This document shows, in pieces, positions 16,948 to 26,707 of a DNA stretch of 56,878 nt (positions within the stretch are counted from its first letter, which is position 1; each line of letters opens with the position of its first letter). The translations under genes and the position numbers were made by a program. Source of the stretch: Pseudomonadota bacterium (lineage in GTDB: Bacteria > Pseudomonadota > Alphaproteobacteria > UBA828); assembly GCA_027624955.1 (NCBI GenBank), contig JAQBTG010000023.1, positions 1-56,878 on the forward strand. Reading direction: 5' to 3'. The notes under the pieces were generated by a model, which searched no databases, was not told the origin of the DNA, and saw only the letters and a list, made by a program, of their open reading frames with translations.

Positions 16948-18120
16948 ATGAAAGACGGCTTGAGAATTATCGATTGCGATTTGCACGTAATCGAAAACGG
17001 CGATCTATTTGAGAAATATCTCGACCCGAGATTTCATGCTCATCTGCCCAAATATCTCGGTTGGGGGCCGACTAATTTCCCCCATTGGGACGCGGGCGGC
17101 CAGATGATTCCGCCGTGGGCGCGCGACGCAGCTGTAGTCGGCCCGCAAAAAGCGCTCGACGCGCCGAGCGAAGATATTTACGCGCCGATACGGGAAAAGA
17201 AATACGACGCCGATTCGACGATTGCGGCGATGGACGTCGAGGGCATCGACGAAGCGGTCATGTTCCGCACGTTCGCGTCGATGTTTCTTTCGATCGACAG
17301 TTTGGCGGGAGATGTTGCAACCGCTTACGCTGCGGCGTTCAATGATTGGTTGGCGGATTATTGCGCCGCCCATGCTGGCCGTCTCCGGCCAGCGGCGATT
17401 GTCTCGATTCATGACCCTGAATTGGCGGCGGCCGAGGCGCGCCGGGCAGTCGAGGACAAGGGCCATGTCGCGGTGGTGTTGCTGCCCATGCCAGTAAGTG
17501 GGCGCTATGTGAATGCTCCGGAGTGCGACGTGCTTTGGCATGAAATAACCCGCCTCGGCGTGCCGCTCATCTTTCATGGCACGAGCGGCGGCGCGTCTCT
17601 CGATTATGCCGCCAACCGCTTTCGCGGCCACCCGAATTTCCGCACGCTGAATCATGCGACAGCCTTTCCCTTTGAGTTGATGGCGGCCATGGGCGCCGTC
17701 CTAGTGGGTGGCGTGTGTGAGCGCTTTCCGCAAATGCGAGTAGGTTTTTTGGAGGGCAATTGCGGCTGGCTCCCATGGTGGCTGGACCGGCTCGACGGCC
17801 AGTGGGACAAATATGGCAGCGGTGAGGCGCTTCAACTGTCGGCGCTGCCCAGCGAGATTTTTCTCAATCAATGTTTCATCGCGACCGATTCAGACGAAGC
17901 ACTTGTGGCGCAGGTGGTGGACCGTTTTGGTGACGATAATATCGTCATGTCGATCGATTATCCTCACGCAGACGGAGGATACCCCAACGGCACCCAGGAA
18001 TTTCTCTCCCTGCCTGGCGTCGGACTAGAATCGAAAAAGAAGATCATGTGGGACAATTGCCGCAGGTTATACGGCTTTGGCGACGACGCCCGCGGAGCAA
18101 GTTCCGGTCCCCAGTCATAA
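16948..18120 (+). CDS. Amidohydrolase family protein (metal-dependent hydrolase or decarboxylase)
   Basis: 390 residues of the amidohydrolase-2 TIM-barrel family. The N-terminal metal site reads IIDCDLHVIE (D-x-H), the middle His is in LGVPLIFHGTSG, a further His is in TLNHATAFP, and the catalytic Asp is near the C-terminus in MSIDYPHADG. The family hydrolyses C-N bonds or decarboxylates aromatic acids, so specificity is open. The ATG follows GAGGACGAG. It lies directly behind the dienelactone hydrolase gene, which hints at shared use in breakdown of an aromatic or cyclic compound (inference). Confidence 0.88.
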   Translation: MKDGLRIIDCDLHVIENGDLFEKYLDPRFHAHLPKYLGWGPTNFPHWDAGGQMIPPWARDAAVVGPQKALDAPSEDIYAPIREKKYDADSTIAAMDVEGIDEAVMFRTFASMFLSIDSLAGDVATAYAAAFNDWLADYCAAHAGRLRPAAIVSIHDPELAAAEARRAVEDKGHVAVVLLPMPVSGRYVNAPECDVLWHEITRLGVPLIFHGTSGGASLDYAANRFRGHPNFRTLNHATAFPFELMAAMGAVLVGGVCERFPQMRVGFLEGNCGWLPWWLDRLDGQWDKYGSGEALQLSALPSEIFLNQCFIATDSDEALVAQVVDRFGDDNIVMSIDYPHADGGYPNGTQEFLSLPGVGLESKKKIMWDNCRRLYGFGDDARGASSGPQS

Positions 18121-18166
18121 GCAAAAGCGTGAAAAAGATTCGCAAGTAGGGCAGTCTTTTAGCGGC

Positions 18167-20044
18167 TTAGCTCGCCAAACGGCGTCGGCCGCTGCTTGGG
18201 TTTGGCCGACTCGATTCTTCTTCAAACAATTCGGCCAGTTTTTCCGTCATCGTACCGCCCAGTTGCTCCGCATCGGTAATGGTCACTGCATGCTGGTAAT
18301 AGCGCGTCACGTCGTGGCCGATGCCGATCGCGAGCAGCTGAACAGGTGACGAAACCTCGATCCATTGAATGACGGAGCGCAAATGGCGCTCGAGATAATT
18401 GCGCGGGTTGACCGAAAGGGTGCTGTCATCCACCGGTGCGCCGTCTGAAATCACCATGATGACGCGGCGTTCTTCCATCCTGCCAATCAATCGCTCATGC
18501 GCCCACAACAGCGCCTCGCCGTCGATATTTTCTTTTAATAGGCCTTCGCGCAGCATGAGTCCGAGGCCTTTTCTGGCGCGGCGCCACGGTTCATCGGCGT
18601 TCTTATATACAATATGTCGCAGGTCGTTGAGGCGGCCAGGATTGCGTGGGCGGCCCTGGGCAAGCCAGCGCTCACGCGCTTGCCCGCCTTTCCAGGCACG
18701 CGTAGTAAATCCCAATATCTCAACTTTGACGCCGCAACGTTCCAGTGTGCGCGCCAGAATGTCGGCACACATTGTGGCGACCAAGATTGGGCGGCCGCGC
18801 ATAGAGCCGGAATTGTCGATCAACAACGTCACCACCGTGTCGCGAAAGCGCATCTCCTTTTCAGTCTTGTAGGTAAGGGGATGGAGCGGTTGCGTGATGA
18901 TGCGGGCGAGACGACCGGCATCCAATAGACCTTCTTCAAGGTCAAACTCCCAGGCGCGGACTTGATGGGCCATCAGTCGACGTTGCAAGCGGTTGGCGAG
19001 GCGCCCGATGACGCCTTGAAGTTGGGAAAGTTGCTGATCGAGCTGCGCGCGCAGACGTCCCAATTCCTCTATGTCACAGAGGTCGGAGGCATTGACCACT
19101 TCGTCGAATTCTGAGGTGTAACTGGTATAGATCGGGCCTCGTTCTCCGTCCGGTCCATCGCCGGGCAACATACGGCGGCGGCCACCCTCGTCCGATTCAT
19201 CATCTCCGTCACCTGCCATGGCGTCGGCGTCGCTGTCGGAAGCATCGCTCGCCTCGGCATCTTCGCCCATTTCCGCGTCGGCGTCGGCGCTGCTGTCGCC
19301 GTCCAATTGCTCGCCGCCCTCGGCCGCGCCGCTATCGTCAGAATCCGAGCCTTCAGAAGAATCCGGCGAGGCTTCCGCTTCCGAATCGTCGCCTTCCTCA
19401 ATCTCGTCATCCTCGATGTCGAAATCCTCAATCATTTCGCGGATAAGTTTGCCGAATGCTTCTTGGTCGTCGGCATTTTTCGCCAAATCAAAAAGGAGCT
19501 TTCCTGCTTTATCTTCGAACCAGGGGCGCCAAAGATCCGCCAAATGCTTCGCTGCTGCCGGCAACGGCTGGTCGTGCAGGCGCTCGCGTACCAGAGCGCC
19601 AATTGCGTCGGCAATCGGTGCTTCTTCCGGGCTGGATAGTTGATCATAATCCTTGAGGCGGCTGCGCTGCTCAAGAGCCGAACTGAGGTTGGCGGCAACG
19701 CCGGCGAAGCGTCGGGCGCCAAGGCATTCGATTCGCGCCTGCTCCACAGCTTCAAAAATCGCGCGGGCGCTCTTGCCGCGGGGCTGGACACGGCGATGCG
19801 CCTTCGGGTCGTGATAGCGCAATCGCAGAGCAAGAGAATCTGCTGAGCCGCGCACCATCTCGATATCAAGTGCGTTGAGGTCGCGCGCCGGGAAGGGCAG
19901 TTGAACGCTTTCGCCGCTCAACTGCGGCGTATCGGAGTCGAACGTGACTGCCAATTCTTCGCCGGATTTCCCGGCGATGGCGCGCACAGCACAGCTCACG
20001 GCGCGTTGAAACCGCTCGACTGGATTTTCTTCTTTCGCGGTCAA
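18167..20044 (-). CDS. cobT: Aerobic cobaltochelatase subunit CobT
   Basis: 625 residues. CobT works with CobS and CobN to insert cobalt into hydrogenobyrinate a,c-diamide in aerobic cobalamin synthesis. The C-terminal part is a von Willebrand A domain with the metal-binding MIDAS motif [11 protein letters not shown] (about residue 410) and the later [14 protein letters not shown] very acidic middle segment (about residues 210-295, rich in Asp, Glu and Ser) is typical of CobT and resembles the linker of magnesium chelatase BchD. The start is TTG, with AAGGG upstream and no ATG nearby. It lies 10 nt behind cobS. No cobN is in the window. Confidence 0.95.
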   Translation of the reverse strand: MTAKEENPVERFQRAVSCAVRAIAGKSGEELAVTFDSDTPQLSGESVQLPFPARDLNALDIEMVRGSADSLALRLRYHDPKAHRRVQPRGKSARAIFEAVEQARIECLGARRFAGVAANLSSALEQRSRLKDYDQLSSPEEAPIADAIGALVRERLHDQPLPAAAKHLADLWRPWFEDKAGKLLFDLAKNADDQEAFGKLIREMIEDFDIEDDEIEEGDDSEAEASPDSSEGSDSDDSGAAEGGEQLDGDSSADADAEMGEDAEASDASDSDADAMAGDGDDESDEGGRRRMLPGDGPDGERGPIYTSYTSEFDEVVNASDLCDIEELGRLRAQLDQQLSQLQGVIGRLANRLQRRLMAHQVRAWEFDLEEGLLDAGRLARIITQPLHPLTYKTEKEMRFRDTVVTLLIDNSGSMRGRPILVATMCADILARTLERCGVKVEILGFTTRAWKGGQARERWLAQGRPRNPGRLNDLRHIVYKNADEPWRRARKGLGLMLREGLLKENIDGEALLWAHERLIGRMEERRVIMVISDGAPVDDSTLSVNPRNYLERHLRSVIQWIEVSSPVQLLAIGIGHDVTRYYQHAVTITDAEQLGGTMTEKLAELFEEESSRPNPSSGRRRLAS

Positions 20045-20054
20045 GGAAGACCCT

Positions 20055-21062
20055 TCAACTTACGGGCGGTGTCGGCACCGCCGATTCGGGTAGCTCCTTA
20101 CCAAAGCAGCGCTGGTAATATTCCGCCACAGCCGCGCGTTCCATCTCATCGCACTTGTTCACGAACGTCACGCGGAAGGCAAAGCCGATATCATGGAATA
20201 TTTTCGCGTTCTCGGCCCAATGTATAACTGTTCGCGGCGACATCACCGTCGAGATATCACCCGACATGAACCCAGAGCGCGTCAGATCGGCGACTTCAAC
20301 CATGGCATCAACGATCTTGCGATCCTCGTCATTATCGTAGACGGGCACCTGGGACTGCACGATCTGCACTTCTTCGTCATGCGGCAGGTAATTGAGTGTG
20401 GTGACGAGATTCCACCGGTCCATTTGCCCCTGGTTAATTTGTTGGGTGCCATGATAAAGCCCGGTGGTGTCGCCGAGGCCAACCGTGTTGGTGGTCGAAA
20501 AAATGCGGAAGGCAGGATGCGGATGGATTACTTTGTTCTGATCCAATAGCGTCATCTTGCCATCGACTTCCAAGATTCGTTGGATGACGAACATCACATC
20601 GGGCCGGCCAGCGTCATATTCGTCAAAGCAAATGGCTACCGGGTTTTGCAGCGCCCAGGGCAGGATGCCTTCGCGAAACTCAGTTACCTGCTTGCCGTCT
20701 TTAATGACGATCGCGTCCTTGCCCACGAGATCAATTCTGCTGATATGGCTGTCCAGATTTATCCGAATGCACGGCCAATTTAGGCGCGCGGCCACCTGCT
20801 CGACATGGGTTGATTTGCCGGTGCCGTGATAGCCTTGGACCATGACACGCCGATTGTGCGCGAACCCGGCCAGCAGGCTGAGAGTGGTATCATAGTTAAA
20901 GTGATAGGCAGGATCGACAACCGGGACATGCTCTTCTGGCTCAGAGAATGCCGGTACTTCCATGTCGTTATCGATGCCAAATGTTTGACGCACCGAAACC
21001 ATGATGTCGGGAAGGCGATCGCTTAATTTGGGCGCGTCACCCAGTTGCTCTTGAGAGGCCAT
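20055..21062 (-). CDS. cobS: Aerobic cobaltochelatase subunit CobS
   Basis: An AAA+ ATPase of 335 residues that forms the motor ring of the cobalt chelatase with CobT. Walker A is GYHGTGKST, Walker B is [10 protein letters not shown], and sensor residues lie in [21 protein letters not shown]. The N-terminal segment ([44 protein letters not shown]) is the usual CobS one. Its ATG directly abuts the stop codon of the J-domain gene (TAAATG), so the three genes form one operon. Confidence 0.96.
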   Translation of the reverse strand: MASQEQLGDAPKLSDRLPDIMVSVRQTFGIDNDMEVPAFSEPEEHVPVVDPAYHFNYDTTLSLLAGFAHNRRVMVQGYHGTGKSTHVEQVAARLNWPCIRINLDSHISRIDLVGKDAIVIKDGKQVTEFREGILPWALQNPVAICFDEYDAGRPDVMFVIQRILEVDGKMTLLDQNKVIHPHPAFRIFSTTNTVGLGDTTGLYHGTQQINQGQMDRWNLVTTLNYLPHDEEVQIVQSQVPVYDNDEDRKIVDAMVEVADLTRSGFMSGDISTVMSPRTVIHWAENAKIFHDIGFAFRVTFVNKCDEMERAAVAEYYQRCFGKELPESAVPTPPVS

Positions 21063-21707
21063 TTATTGTCCCTTCCGAGGGGAGGCTCGCCGCGGCTGCG
21101 GCGCGTGTGCAGTGTCAGAGACCTGGTTCAAAAGATACGTATAGGCCAGGTTGATCGATTTCAACAACTCTTCCGATTTTTTACTACCACCATTCATATC
21201 GGGATGGTGTTTTTTGGCTAACTCCATGTAGCGGCTACGCAATTTTACGCGATCGAATCCGAGTTCGAGATTGAGAGTGGCGCAAGCGCGTTGAGTATCC
21301 ATGTCGGCCGCCGAGAGCTTTTTCCCACCCTCATTTTTGTCTCCATTTTTTTGCTTCTCCGCCCCAAACCAGTCGCTCGAGAAGTTATGGAAAATATTCT
21401 CTAAATCGTCCATTTCCTCGTGCAACGGGCGCTTGACATAAACCGGCCATGTCGGGCGATGGCCGGTGACGTCATCGCGCTGAAAGTGCTCGATGTCCAA
21501 TCGCGACCAGCCCTCGAAGAAATTCCACGCGCGGTTATATTCGCGTACGTGATCGAGGCAGAACCAACGATAGCTGCGCAAATCGTGGGGCGCCCGCGGC
21601 GCGCGGTGCGGCGCGCGCTCGGCGCAAGCCGGATACTCACACATGTGCTCAGACGGAGGCTCTGGTTTCCCCGGTCGTGTGCGATGGTTGCCTTCGAAGA
21701 CCTTCAT
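21063..21707 (-). CDS. J-domain protein with an N-terminal Cys/His segment, cobST-linked
   Basis: 214 residues. The C-terminal 70 residues are a J domain with the invariant HPD (LAKKHHPDMNGG) and helix IV (LLKSINLAYTYLL); it should stimulate DnaK. The N-terminal part has Cys and His in CEYPACAERAPHRAPRAP and RWFCLDHVREYN, probably a zinc-binding module. The ATG at 21707 is preferred because the upstream frame begins only with TTG. It is the first gene of the operon with cobS and cobT, an arrangement common in alphaproteobacteria. The link suggests DnaK help in assembling the CobST ring (inference). It is divergent from a bolA family gene. Confidence 0.9.
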   Translation of the reverse strand: MKVFEGNHRTRPGKPEPPSEHMCEYPACAERAPHRAPRAPHDLRSYRWFCLDHVREYNRAWNFFEGWSRLDIEHFQRDDVTGHRPTWPVYVKRPLHEEMDDLENIFHNFSSDWFGAEKQKNGDKNEGGKKLSAADMDTQRACATLNLELGFDRVKLRSRYMELAKKHHPDMNGGSKKSEELLKSINLAYTYLLNQVSDTAHAPQPRRASPRKGQ

Positions 21708-21818
21708 CGAATAAGTATGCCGTCTGCTCTGTGGTGAGTAAAGGCGAGGCGTTGCCGTTGCGAGTGCGCCTACCAAATTCGATTTACCAAGCCTAAATCA
21801 TGGCATGAAGAGGGAAAT

Positions 21819-22091
21819 ATGCGGGTTGCCCAGGCGATTGAAACCAAATTAGATGAGCATCTAGCGCCGGTAAGGCTCGAAATCAAGGACGAATCGGCGC
21901 GCCATCACGGCCATGCTGGCGCTCGGCCCGAAGGTGAAAGTCATTTCAACGTGACTGTCGTTAGCGCAATTTTTGAAGGGATGAGCCGCATCGAGCGCCA
22001 GCGACTCGTTTATCGTCTTCTCGCCGATGAAATGAAAAGCGACATCCACGCTTTGGCGCTCACCACACTGACGCCGGTTGAGGATTCTTAG
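21819..22091 (+). CDS. BolA family protein
   Basis: A 90-residue BolA-like protein. The family fold is seen in IETKLDEHLAPVRLEIKDESARHHGHA, ESHFNVTVVSAIFEGMSRIERQRLVYRLLADEM and IHALALTTLTP. The His in ESHFNV and the His-rich loop RHHGHAG are the likely iron-sulfur ligands shared with monothiol glutaredoxins. The role is in iron-sulfur handling or iron regulation. It is divergent from the J-protein/cobST operon and followed by convergent genes, so it is transcribed alone. Confidence 0.93.
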   Translation: MRVAQAIETKLDEHLAPVRLEIKDESARHHGHAGARPEGESHFNVTVVSAIFEGMSRIERQRLVYRLLADEMKSDIHALALTTLTPVEDS

Positions 22092-22121
22092 TGCGGGTAT
22101 TCAGAGGGTCGCCTGAGACAG

Positions 22122-22709
22122 TCATCGGCGCAGCAGGTCCAATACGTCGGCGGTCGAATGTACAGTGGCAAATTCGCCATGTAAGTTACTGATCGTAACA
22201 GATAAAATCTCATCAGCACTGTGCTCTTGGCCGTCCGGCCCAATGCATCCGTAGGCCCAGACGCCATCGGCCACGTATAGCGTGTTGAAGCCAAGGTTTC
22301 CGGCCATCCGGGCTGTTGTTTCGACGCACTGATTGGCGGTCGCGCCGCAGAGAATGAGGTGCTCGATGCCATCGCGGCGGAGGTCGTTCTCCAGGCCCGT
22401 GCCGATAAAGCTGCTGTTGACATGCTTGATGTAGACAGCTTCGCCTGGCGCAGGCTTGGCAAATGCTTGCACAACGGCTCCCGGGAGACCGGCGGTGAAG
22501 GGTGAGCCCTTCTGATGCGAATGGTGATGGATGTGGATGGTCTTTCCGCCAGCTTCGCGGAACCAATCTAGGAGGCGGCGAATATTGTTCTCCGCCATCG
22601 GCGTGGTGCGAGGAACACCTGATTCGTCGCGATGCACAAACGCCATCTGAACGTCGATCACCAACAGCGCAGTCTTTGAGAGGCTAATATGCTCGTCCTG
22701 TTCGGTCAT
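22122..22709 (-). CDS. Isochorismatase-like cysteine hydrolase
   Basis: 195 residues. The catalytic triad of the family is visible: Asp19 (LLVIDVQMAF), Lys95 (VYIKHVNSSF) and Cys128 (CGATANQCVETT), together with the cis-peptide segment GATAN. Such enzymes hydrolyse small amides or vinyl ethers (nicotinamidase, isochorismatase and related). The substrate cannot be read from the sequence. It follows the DUF2889 gene after 10 bp and may share its transcript. Confidence 0.92.
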   Translation of the reverse strand: MTEQDEHISLSKTALLVIDVQMAFVHRDESGVPRTTPMAENNIRRLLDWFREAGGKTIHIHHHSHQKGSPFTAGLPGAVVQAFAKPAPGEAVYIKHVNSSFIGTGLENDLRRDGIEHLILCGATANQCVETTARMAGNLGFNTLYVADGVWAYGCIGPDGQEHSADEILSVTISNLHGEFATVHSTADVLDLLRR

Positions 22710-22719
22710 CGTCTGCTTG

Positions 22720-23265
22720 CTAATCTCCCGTATACCAACTCGGATATTGTACTTTCACTACTGGACTGTCTGAAGCCCATGCGAGGCAGCTGTTGAGCAT
22801 CGGTGGTTTGCGATCGCCCGCCGCCATCAGCTCCTTTTCGCGCAACGGGAAAATGGTCTGAAACGCTACCGTGGCAAGCACGCCCATCAGTTCCCTGAGA
22901 TGGGTGCATCCTTTTATGCCGCCGACCCGTGATTTGATTTGGCGAACCCAACCCGGCGCGATTCGCAGCCCGACCAGCGCTTGAAAGTTTTCTGCAACGC
23001 TCGAACAGGGCTCGTAGGGTGTTACATCGGAGGCCGTTTCGATGCCCTGGATGCACAAATCATCGTCAACGGTTAGACGCACCCACATGTCGTGTACCGG
23101 TTCACCCGGTGCCACCTTGCCGCGCCAGTAACTCTCGATTTCATAGGACTTAACGTCGGTGAGGTGCGCCTCTATATCCCACAGGCCGTCTTCCCGCCGG
23201 TAGCCCCGGCAGTCGATCTGGCGTCTATGCATGGATTCTCTCGCTGCTGGCGCGCTGAGCGGCAT
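22720..23265 (-). CDS. DUF2889 family protein
   Basis: 181 residues. The family opening is clear: MPLSAPAARESMHRRQIDCRGYRREDGLWDIEAHLTDVK. It is followed by HDMWVRLTVDDDLCIQGIE and the Cys segment GCTHLRELMGVLATVAFQT. The function of this family is not established. The ATG at 23265 is supported by AGAGG and by the family pattern; an inner ATG at 23232 would remove conserved residues. It is the first gene of the pair with the isochorismatase-like hydrolase. Confidence 0.88.
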   Translation of the reverse strand: MPLSAPAARESMHRRQIDCRGYRREDGLWDIEAHLTDVKSYEIESYWRGKVAPGEPVHDMWVRLTVDDDLCIQGIETASDVTPYEPCSSVAENFQALVGLRIAPGWVRQIKSRVGGIKGCTHLRELMGVLATVAFQTIFPLREKELMAAGDRKPPMLNSCLAWASDSPVVKVQYPSWYTGD

Positions 23266-23308
23266 GTCGGCCTCTTACTTCAGTTTGGGTGATCGAATGG
23301 TGAGAGTG

Positions 23309-24184
23309 CTAGAGCACTGCATATATCAAGAGCGGCATGAGAAGGAAAGCGAGGGTGGAAGAAAGCACCACGAGGCTGGCAACCTCTTCTGGATCGCGGT
23401 TGTAATAGGTGGCGAACAAATAGTTGAAGACTGCGACCGGCATTGAACATTGAATTATCAACACACCGCGCTCCATGCCCTCAAAGCCGAATAGTTCGGC
23501 AAACCCGAATCCACCGGCGGCGCCCATCCCAAGGCGCAAGAGCGAGAGCGCCAGGCTGCGGCTAAATCGCACCACTTTTAGCTTTGCGAGCGATACGCCG
23601 AGGGTAAAGGTCATCAATGGAATGGCGAAGCCGCCGAGCAATTCGGTGGTGTTGTAGATGAATTCGGGCGGCTGAGTGTCGGTGGCCAGAAAAATGGCGC
23701 CGATCGCGACCGCGTAAGGAATCGGTGCCTTGAGTAGGGGCACCGGTGTGGGCAGGCCGGAGAACAGCCATTGGCCGAAAATCAGCTGGGCAGAGGACGA
23801 GATCGCGAAAAACCCAATGCCGAGCGCCAATCCCTCATCGCCGAAGGCGAATAGGCAGAGCGGCAGGCCGATGTTGCCGGCGTTGGGAAAGGTCACCGGC
23901 GCCAAATAGGTGCGCATCGGTAGTTTGGCAAAATACAAAATGGTCGCAGCAACGGCGGCGAAGGCCAAGAGTACGGCCACAGCGCTCAACGCCATTTCCG
24001 CAATTTGGCCGGACATGCCTTGGATGCCGACCATGGTCGAAAATATGAGGCAGGGCGCACCGATATGCCCCACAAGCCGGGTCACGATGTGGGTGTCAAA
24101 GGGTTGGTCGAAGCGCGCCCAGAGATAGCCTAGTCCGGCACAAGCAACGACCGGAAAAATGGTGTTGAAGAGTTCCAGAATCAT
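23309..24184 (-). CDS. AEC family transporter
   Basis: 291 residues, with about nine to ten membrane helices, of the auxin efflux carrier family (MILELFNTIFPVVACAGLGYLWARF; VTFPNAGNIGLPLCLFAFGDEGLALGIGFF, with the conserved N-A-G-N-x-G-x-P motif of the crossover region; QCSMPVAVFNYLFATYYNRDPEEVASLVVLSS). In bacteria these are secondary transporters of organic acids such as malate. The substrate here is unknown. It follows the CorC-like gene after 15 bp and probably belongs to the aroK-aroB-corC transcript. Confidence 0.9.
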   Translation of the reverse strand: MILELFNTIFPVVACAGLGYLWARFDQPFDTHIVTRLVGHIGAPCLIFSTMVGIQGMSGQIAEMALSAVAVLLAFAAVAATILYFAKLPMRTYLAPVTFPNAGNIGLPLCLFAFGDEGLALGIGFFAISSSAQLIFGQWLFSGLPTPVPLLKAPIPYAVAIGAIFLATDTQPPEFIYNTTELLGGFAIPLMTFTLGVSLAKLKVVRFSRSLALSLLRLGMGAAGGFGFAELFGFEGMERGVLIIQCSMPVAVFNYLFATYYNRDPEEVASLVVLSSTLAFLLMPLLIYAVL

Positions 24185-24199
24185 GGCGCGGCGCAGCGC

Positions 24200-25492
24200 C
24201 TATTCATGGTCTCCGGAATCCTTGGGCCTGCTTTGCGACGGAATCACGCGAACCGAAGTAATGCGGTTTTTCTGTCGCTCGCGGATATCTAAGGTAAAGC
24301 CGTCCAGCTCGATAAGCTCGCCGATCTGCGGGATCTGCTGCGCCACATGAAGAGCCAGTCCGGCGATCGTCGCCGCTTCCTCGTCCGGTAGGTTCCACTC
24401 AAAACGGCGGTTAAGGTCTCGGATCGTCGTATCGCCGGCCACCAGGACAGAACCATCTGAGCGCGCGACCGTATGGCGCAGCGTGATATCGTGTTCGTCC
24501 ACAATGTCGCCGACGATTTCCTCCAATATATCTTCCAGCGTAACCAGGCCCATGAGGGAGCCATATTCGTCGACGACCAGGGCGAAGTGCGCCCGGCGCT
24601 CGCGAAATGCATTGAGTTGCTCTCGAAGACTGGTTGTTTCAGGCACGAACCATGGCGGCGTCAGCACCTTTTCGATTTCTACCGCCTCAATATTATTCCA
24701 ATAGCCCTGCATAGCGCGCAGAAGGTCTTTGCTGTGGAGAATCCCAACAATGTTTTCGGGATCATCGCGCCACAGCGGTATCCGAGTGAACGGGCTTTCC
24801 ACTGCCTGGTCAAGAATAGCGCGCACAGGCGCTTTCACATCGATCATCGCCATATTGTTGCGGTGAGTCATGACTTCGCCGACCGCAACATCGTCGAGAT
24901 CCAGGATGCCGTGCAACATGTCGTGCTCATGCTTGATCACGCCGCCTTCCTCGGCTTGCAGGCTGATCGCACCACGCAACTCTTCTTCCGCTTCGTCTTT
25001 GTTATCGGTCACTTTGTGGGCGCCGAAAGGCATAAGCGTAACGTAGACGATGCCGCGCACCGCCAGCACGGCAGGCGTCAACAACCACACCAGCGCGACA
25101 AGGATTGGCGCCATGGCGAGCGCGACTTGATCGGCGTTGCGGATGGCATAGGTCTTGGGCAGCACTTCGGCGAAAATCAGAATTATCAGCGTGAGGCCGG
25201 CGGTAGCGTAAAACACGCCGACCTCTCCCGCGACGGATATCAGCAGGCTGGTGGAAAGCGCCGTAGCGAGAATATTGACGGCATTATTGCCCAGTAGGAT
25301 CGAACCGATGAAATGTTCGCGCTTGCGCATCAGCTTGCCGATCATCTGGGCGCGCCTATTGCCTTGCTTTTCGAGATGGTGAAGCCGCGCGCGCGACGCC
25401 GCGGTGACGGCGGTCTCCGAGCCGGAAAAAAAGCCGGAAAGCAGAATCAGCAGAGCGATCGCCGCGACGGTGATCATTTGTCCGGTGCTCAT
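24200..25492 (-). CDS. HlyC/CorC (CNNM) family transporter with CBS domains
   Basis: 430 residues. The N-terminal CNNM membrane domain has four hydrophobic segments (MITVAAIALLILLSGFFSGSETAVTAASRARL is the typical opening). Two CBS domains follow (VMTHRNNMAMIDVKAPVRAILDQ and VLTPPWFVPETTSLREQLNAFRERRAHFALVVDEYGSLMGLVTLEDILEEIVGDI). The C-terminal CorC_HlyC domain runs to about residue 415. The family moves magnesium or other divalent cations. It sits downstream of aroK-aroB, an order common in alphaproteobacteria. Confidence 0.93.
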   Translation of the reverse strand: MSTGQMITVAAIALLILLSGFFSGSETAVTAASRARLHHLEKQGNRRAQMIGKLMRKREHFIGSILLGNNAVNILATALSTSLLISVAGEVGVFYATAGLTLIILIFAEVLPKTYAIRNADQVALAMAPILVALVWLLTPAVLAVRGIVYVTLMPFGAHKVTDNKDEAEEELRGAISLQAEEGGVIKHEHDMLHGILDLDDVAVGEVMTHRNNMAMIDVKAPVRAILDQAVESPFTRIPLWRDDPENIVGILHSKDLLRAMQGYWNNIEAVEIEKVLTPPWFVPETTSLREQLNAFRERRAHFALVVDEYGSLMGLVTLEDILEEIVGDIVDEHDITLRHTVARSDGSVLVAGDTTIRDLNRRFEWNLPDEEAATIAGLALHVAQQIPQIGELIELDGFTLDIRERQKNRITSVRVIPSQSRPKDSGDHE

Positions 25493-25523
25493 AATGCCGT
25501 TGTCGTATTTCCGTAATAGTTAA

Positions 25524-26684
25524 TCATGTGCTGCTCGTGGCGCTCAGGAAGTCGTCCAAGGCAGCCGAAATATCTTGTGGCTCGACGTCGCCGGCGACAA
25601 AAGCACCGCCTATACCGCGCGCCAATATCAAATGCAGGCGCCCGTCTTTAATCTTCTTGTCATGGCTCATATGCTGCATCAACGCTTCCCGTCGGCGCGC
25701 TGCGAGTGGCAGTTGCGCTGCCTCAGTGGGAAGGCCTTGCGCCGCCAGATGGGCGGAGACGCGCGCAACATCCGCTTCGCCGCACAGGCCGAGGCTGTGC
25801 GAAAGACGAAAGGCCAGCACCATGCCGATGCTGACCGCTTCGCCGTGCAACAGCGCATCGCCATACCCACATTCCGCTTCAAACGCATGGGCAAACGTAT
25901 GACCCAAATTGAGAAGCGCGCGGCGGCCGTTCTCCTGTTCATCTTGCGAAACTATGCGCGCCTTTGCGCGGCAGCAGTGGGCGATGGCGTGCCGGCGGGC
26001 GGCGCCGTCCCCAGTCACGATCCGGCTGCCATTCTCTTCGAGCCAAACGAAGAAGTCCGGGTCGTCAATCAAGCCGTACTTAACCATCTCAGCATATCCC
26101 GCTGCTAGTTCGCGCGGCGGCAAGCTGTCTAGGGCGCCGGTATCGGCCAATACAAGGCGCGGCTGGTGAAAACTCCCGATAAGGTTCTTGCCATGGCGGC
26201 TGTTGATGCCGGTCTTGCCGCCGACCGAGCTGTCGATCTGCGCCAACAAGCTCGTCGGAAGCTGGATAACGTCTATGCCGCGAAGGAGAACACTGGCGGC
26301 GAATCCCGCGAGGTCGCCGATCACACCGCCGCCCAAAGCCAGCAGCGTCAACCCGCGCTCCGCCCGGGTGGCGAGTAGACGTTCGAGCAACGCCTCAAAA
26401 CTCGCGAAACTTTTGCTTCCTTCGCCGGGTGCCAGGACGATGCTATCGCAATCTATACCGTGCCGGCCGAGAGATTCCACGACCCGATTCTGATATAGCG
26501 GCGCGACATTTTCGTCAGAAACCAGGATAGTTCTCGGCAGCGCGAGTAGCGGCGCAATTTGGTCGCCGGCGTCAGATAACAGTCCATCGCCAACAAGGAT
26601 GTCATAACTGCGCGCGCCAAGAGCCACATGAACCAACTCGGAGGATTGCGCCCTACTGTCGGGCTCCGATTCACTTGCACTCAC
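25524..26684 (-). CDS. aroB: 3-dehydroquinate synthase
   Basis: 386 residues; second step of the shikimate pathway, DAHP to 3-dehydroquinate, with NAD and zinc. Visible are the NAD segment LLALGGGVIGDLAGFAAS, the substrate loop LPTSLLAQIDSSVGGKTGIN, and the zinc and active site region with Glu (GYAEMVKYGLIDD) and His (LLNLGHTFAHAFE and LLHGEAVSIGM). The start is GTG. It follows aroK after 23 bp in the same transcript. Confidence 0.97.
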   Translation of the reverse strand: MSASESEPDSRAQSSELVHVALGARSYDILVGDGLLSDAGDQIAPLLALPRTILVSDENVAPLYQNRVVESLGRHGIDCDSIVLAPGEGSKSFASFEALLERLLATRAERGLTLLALGGGVIGDLAGFAASVLLRGIDVIQLPTSLLAQIDSSVGGKTGINSRHGKNLIGSFHQPRLVLADTGALDSLPPRELAAGYAEMVKYGLIDDPDFFVWLEENGSRIVTGDGAARRHAIAHCCRAKARIVSQDEQENGRRALLNLGHTFAHAFEAECGYGDALLHGEAVSIGMVLAFRLSHSLGLCGEADVARVSAHLAAQGLPTEAAQLPLAARRREALMQHMSHDKKIKDGRLHLILARGIGGAFVAGDVEPQDISAALDDFLSATSST

Positions 26685-26707
26685 GATATTTCTCTAATTG
26701 GCTATAT

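Noticed and set aside
19218-19643. Ser-rich plus-strand frame opposite cobT
   Set aside because: It mirrors the acidic Asp/Glu segment of CobT read antisense; low complexity and no start signal.
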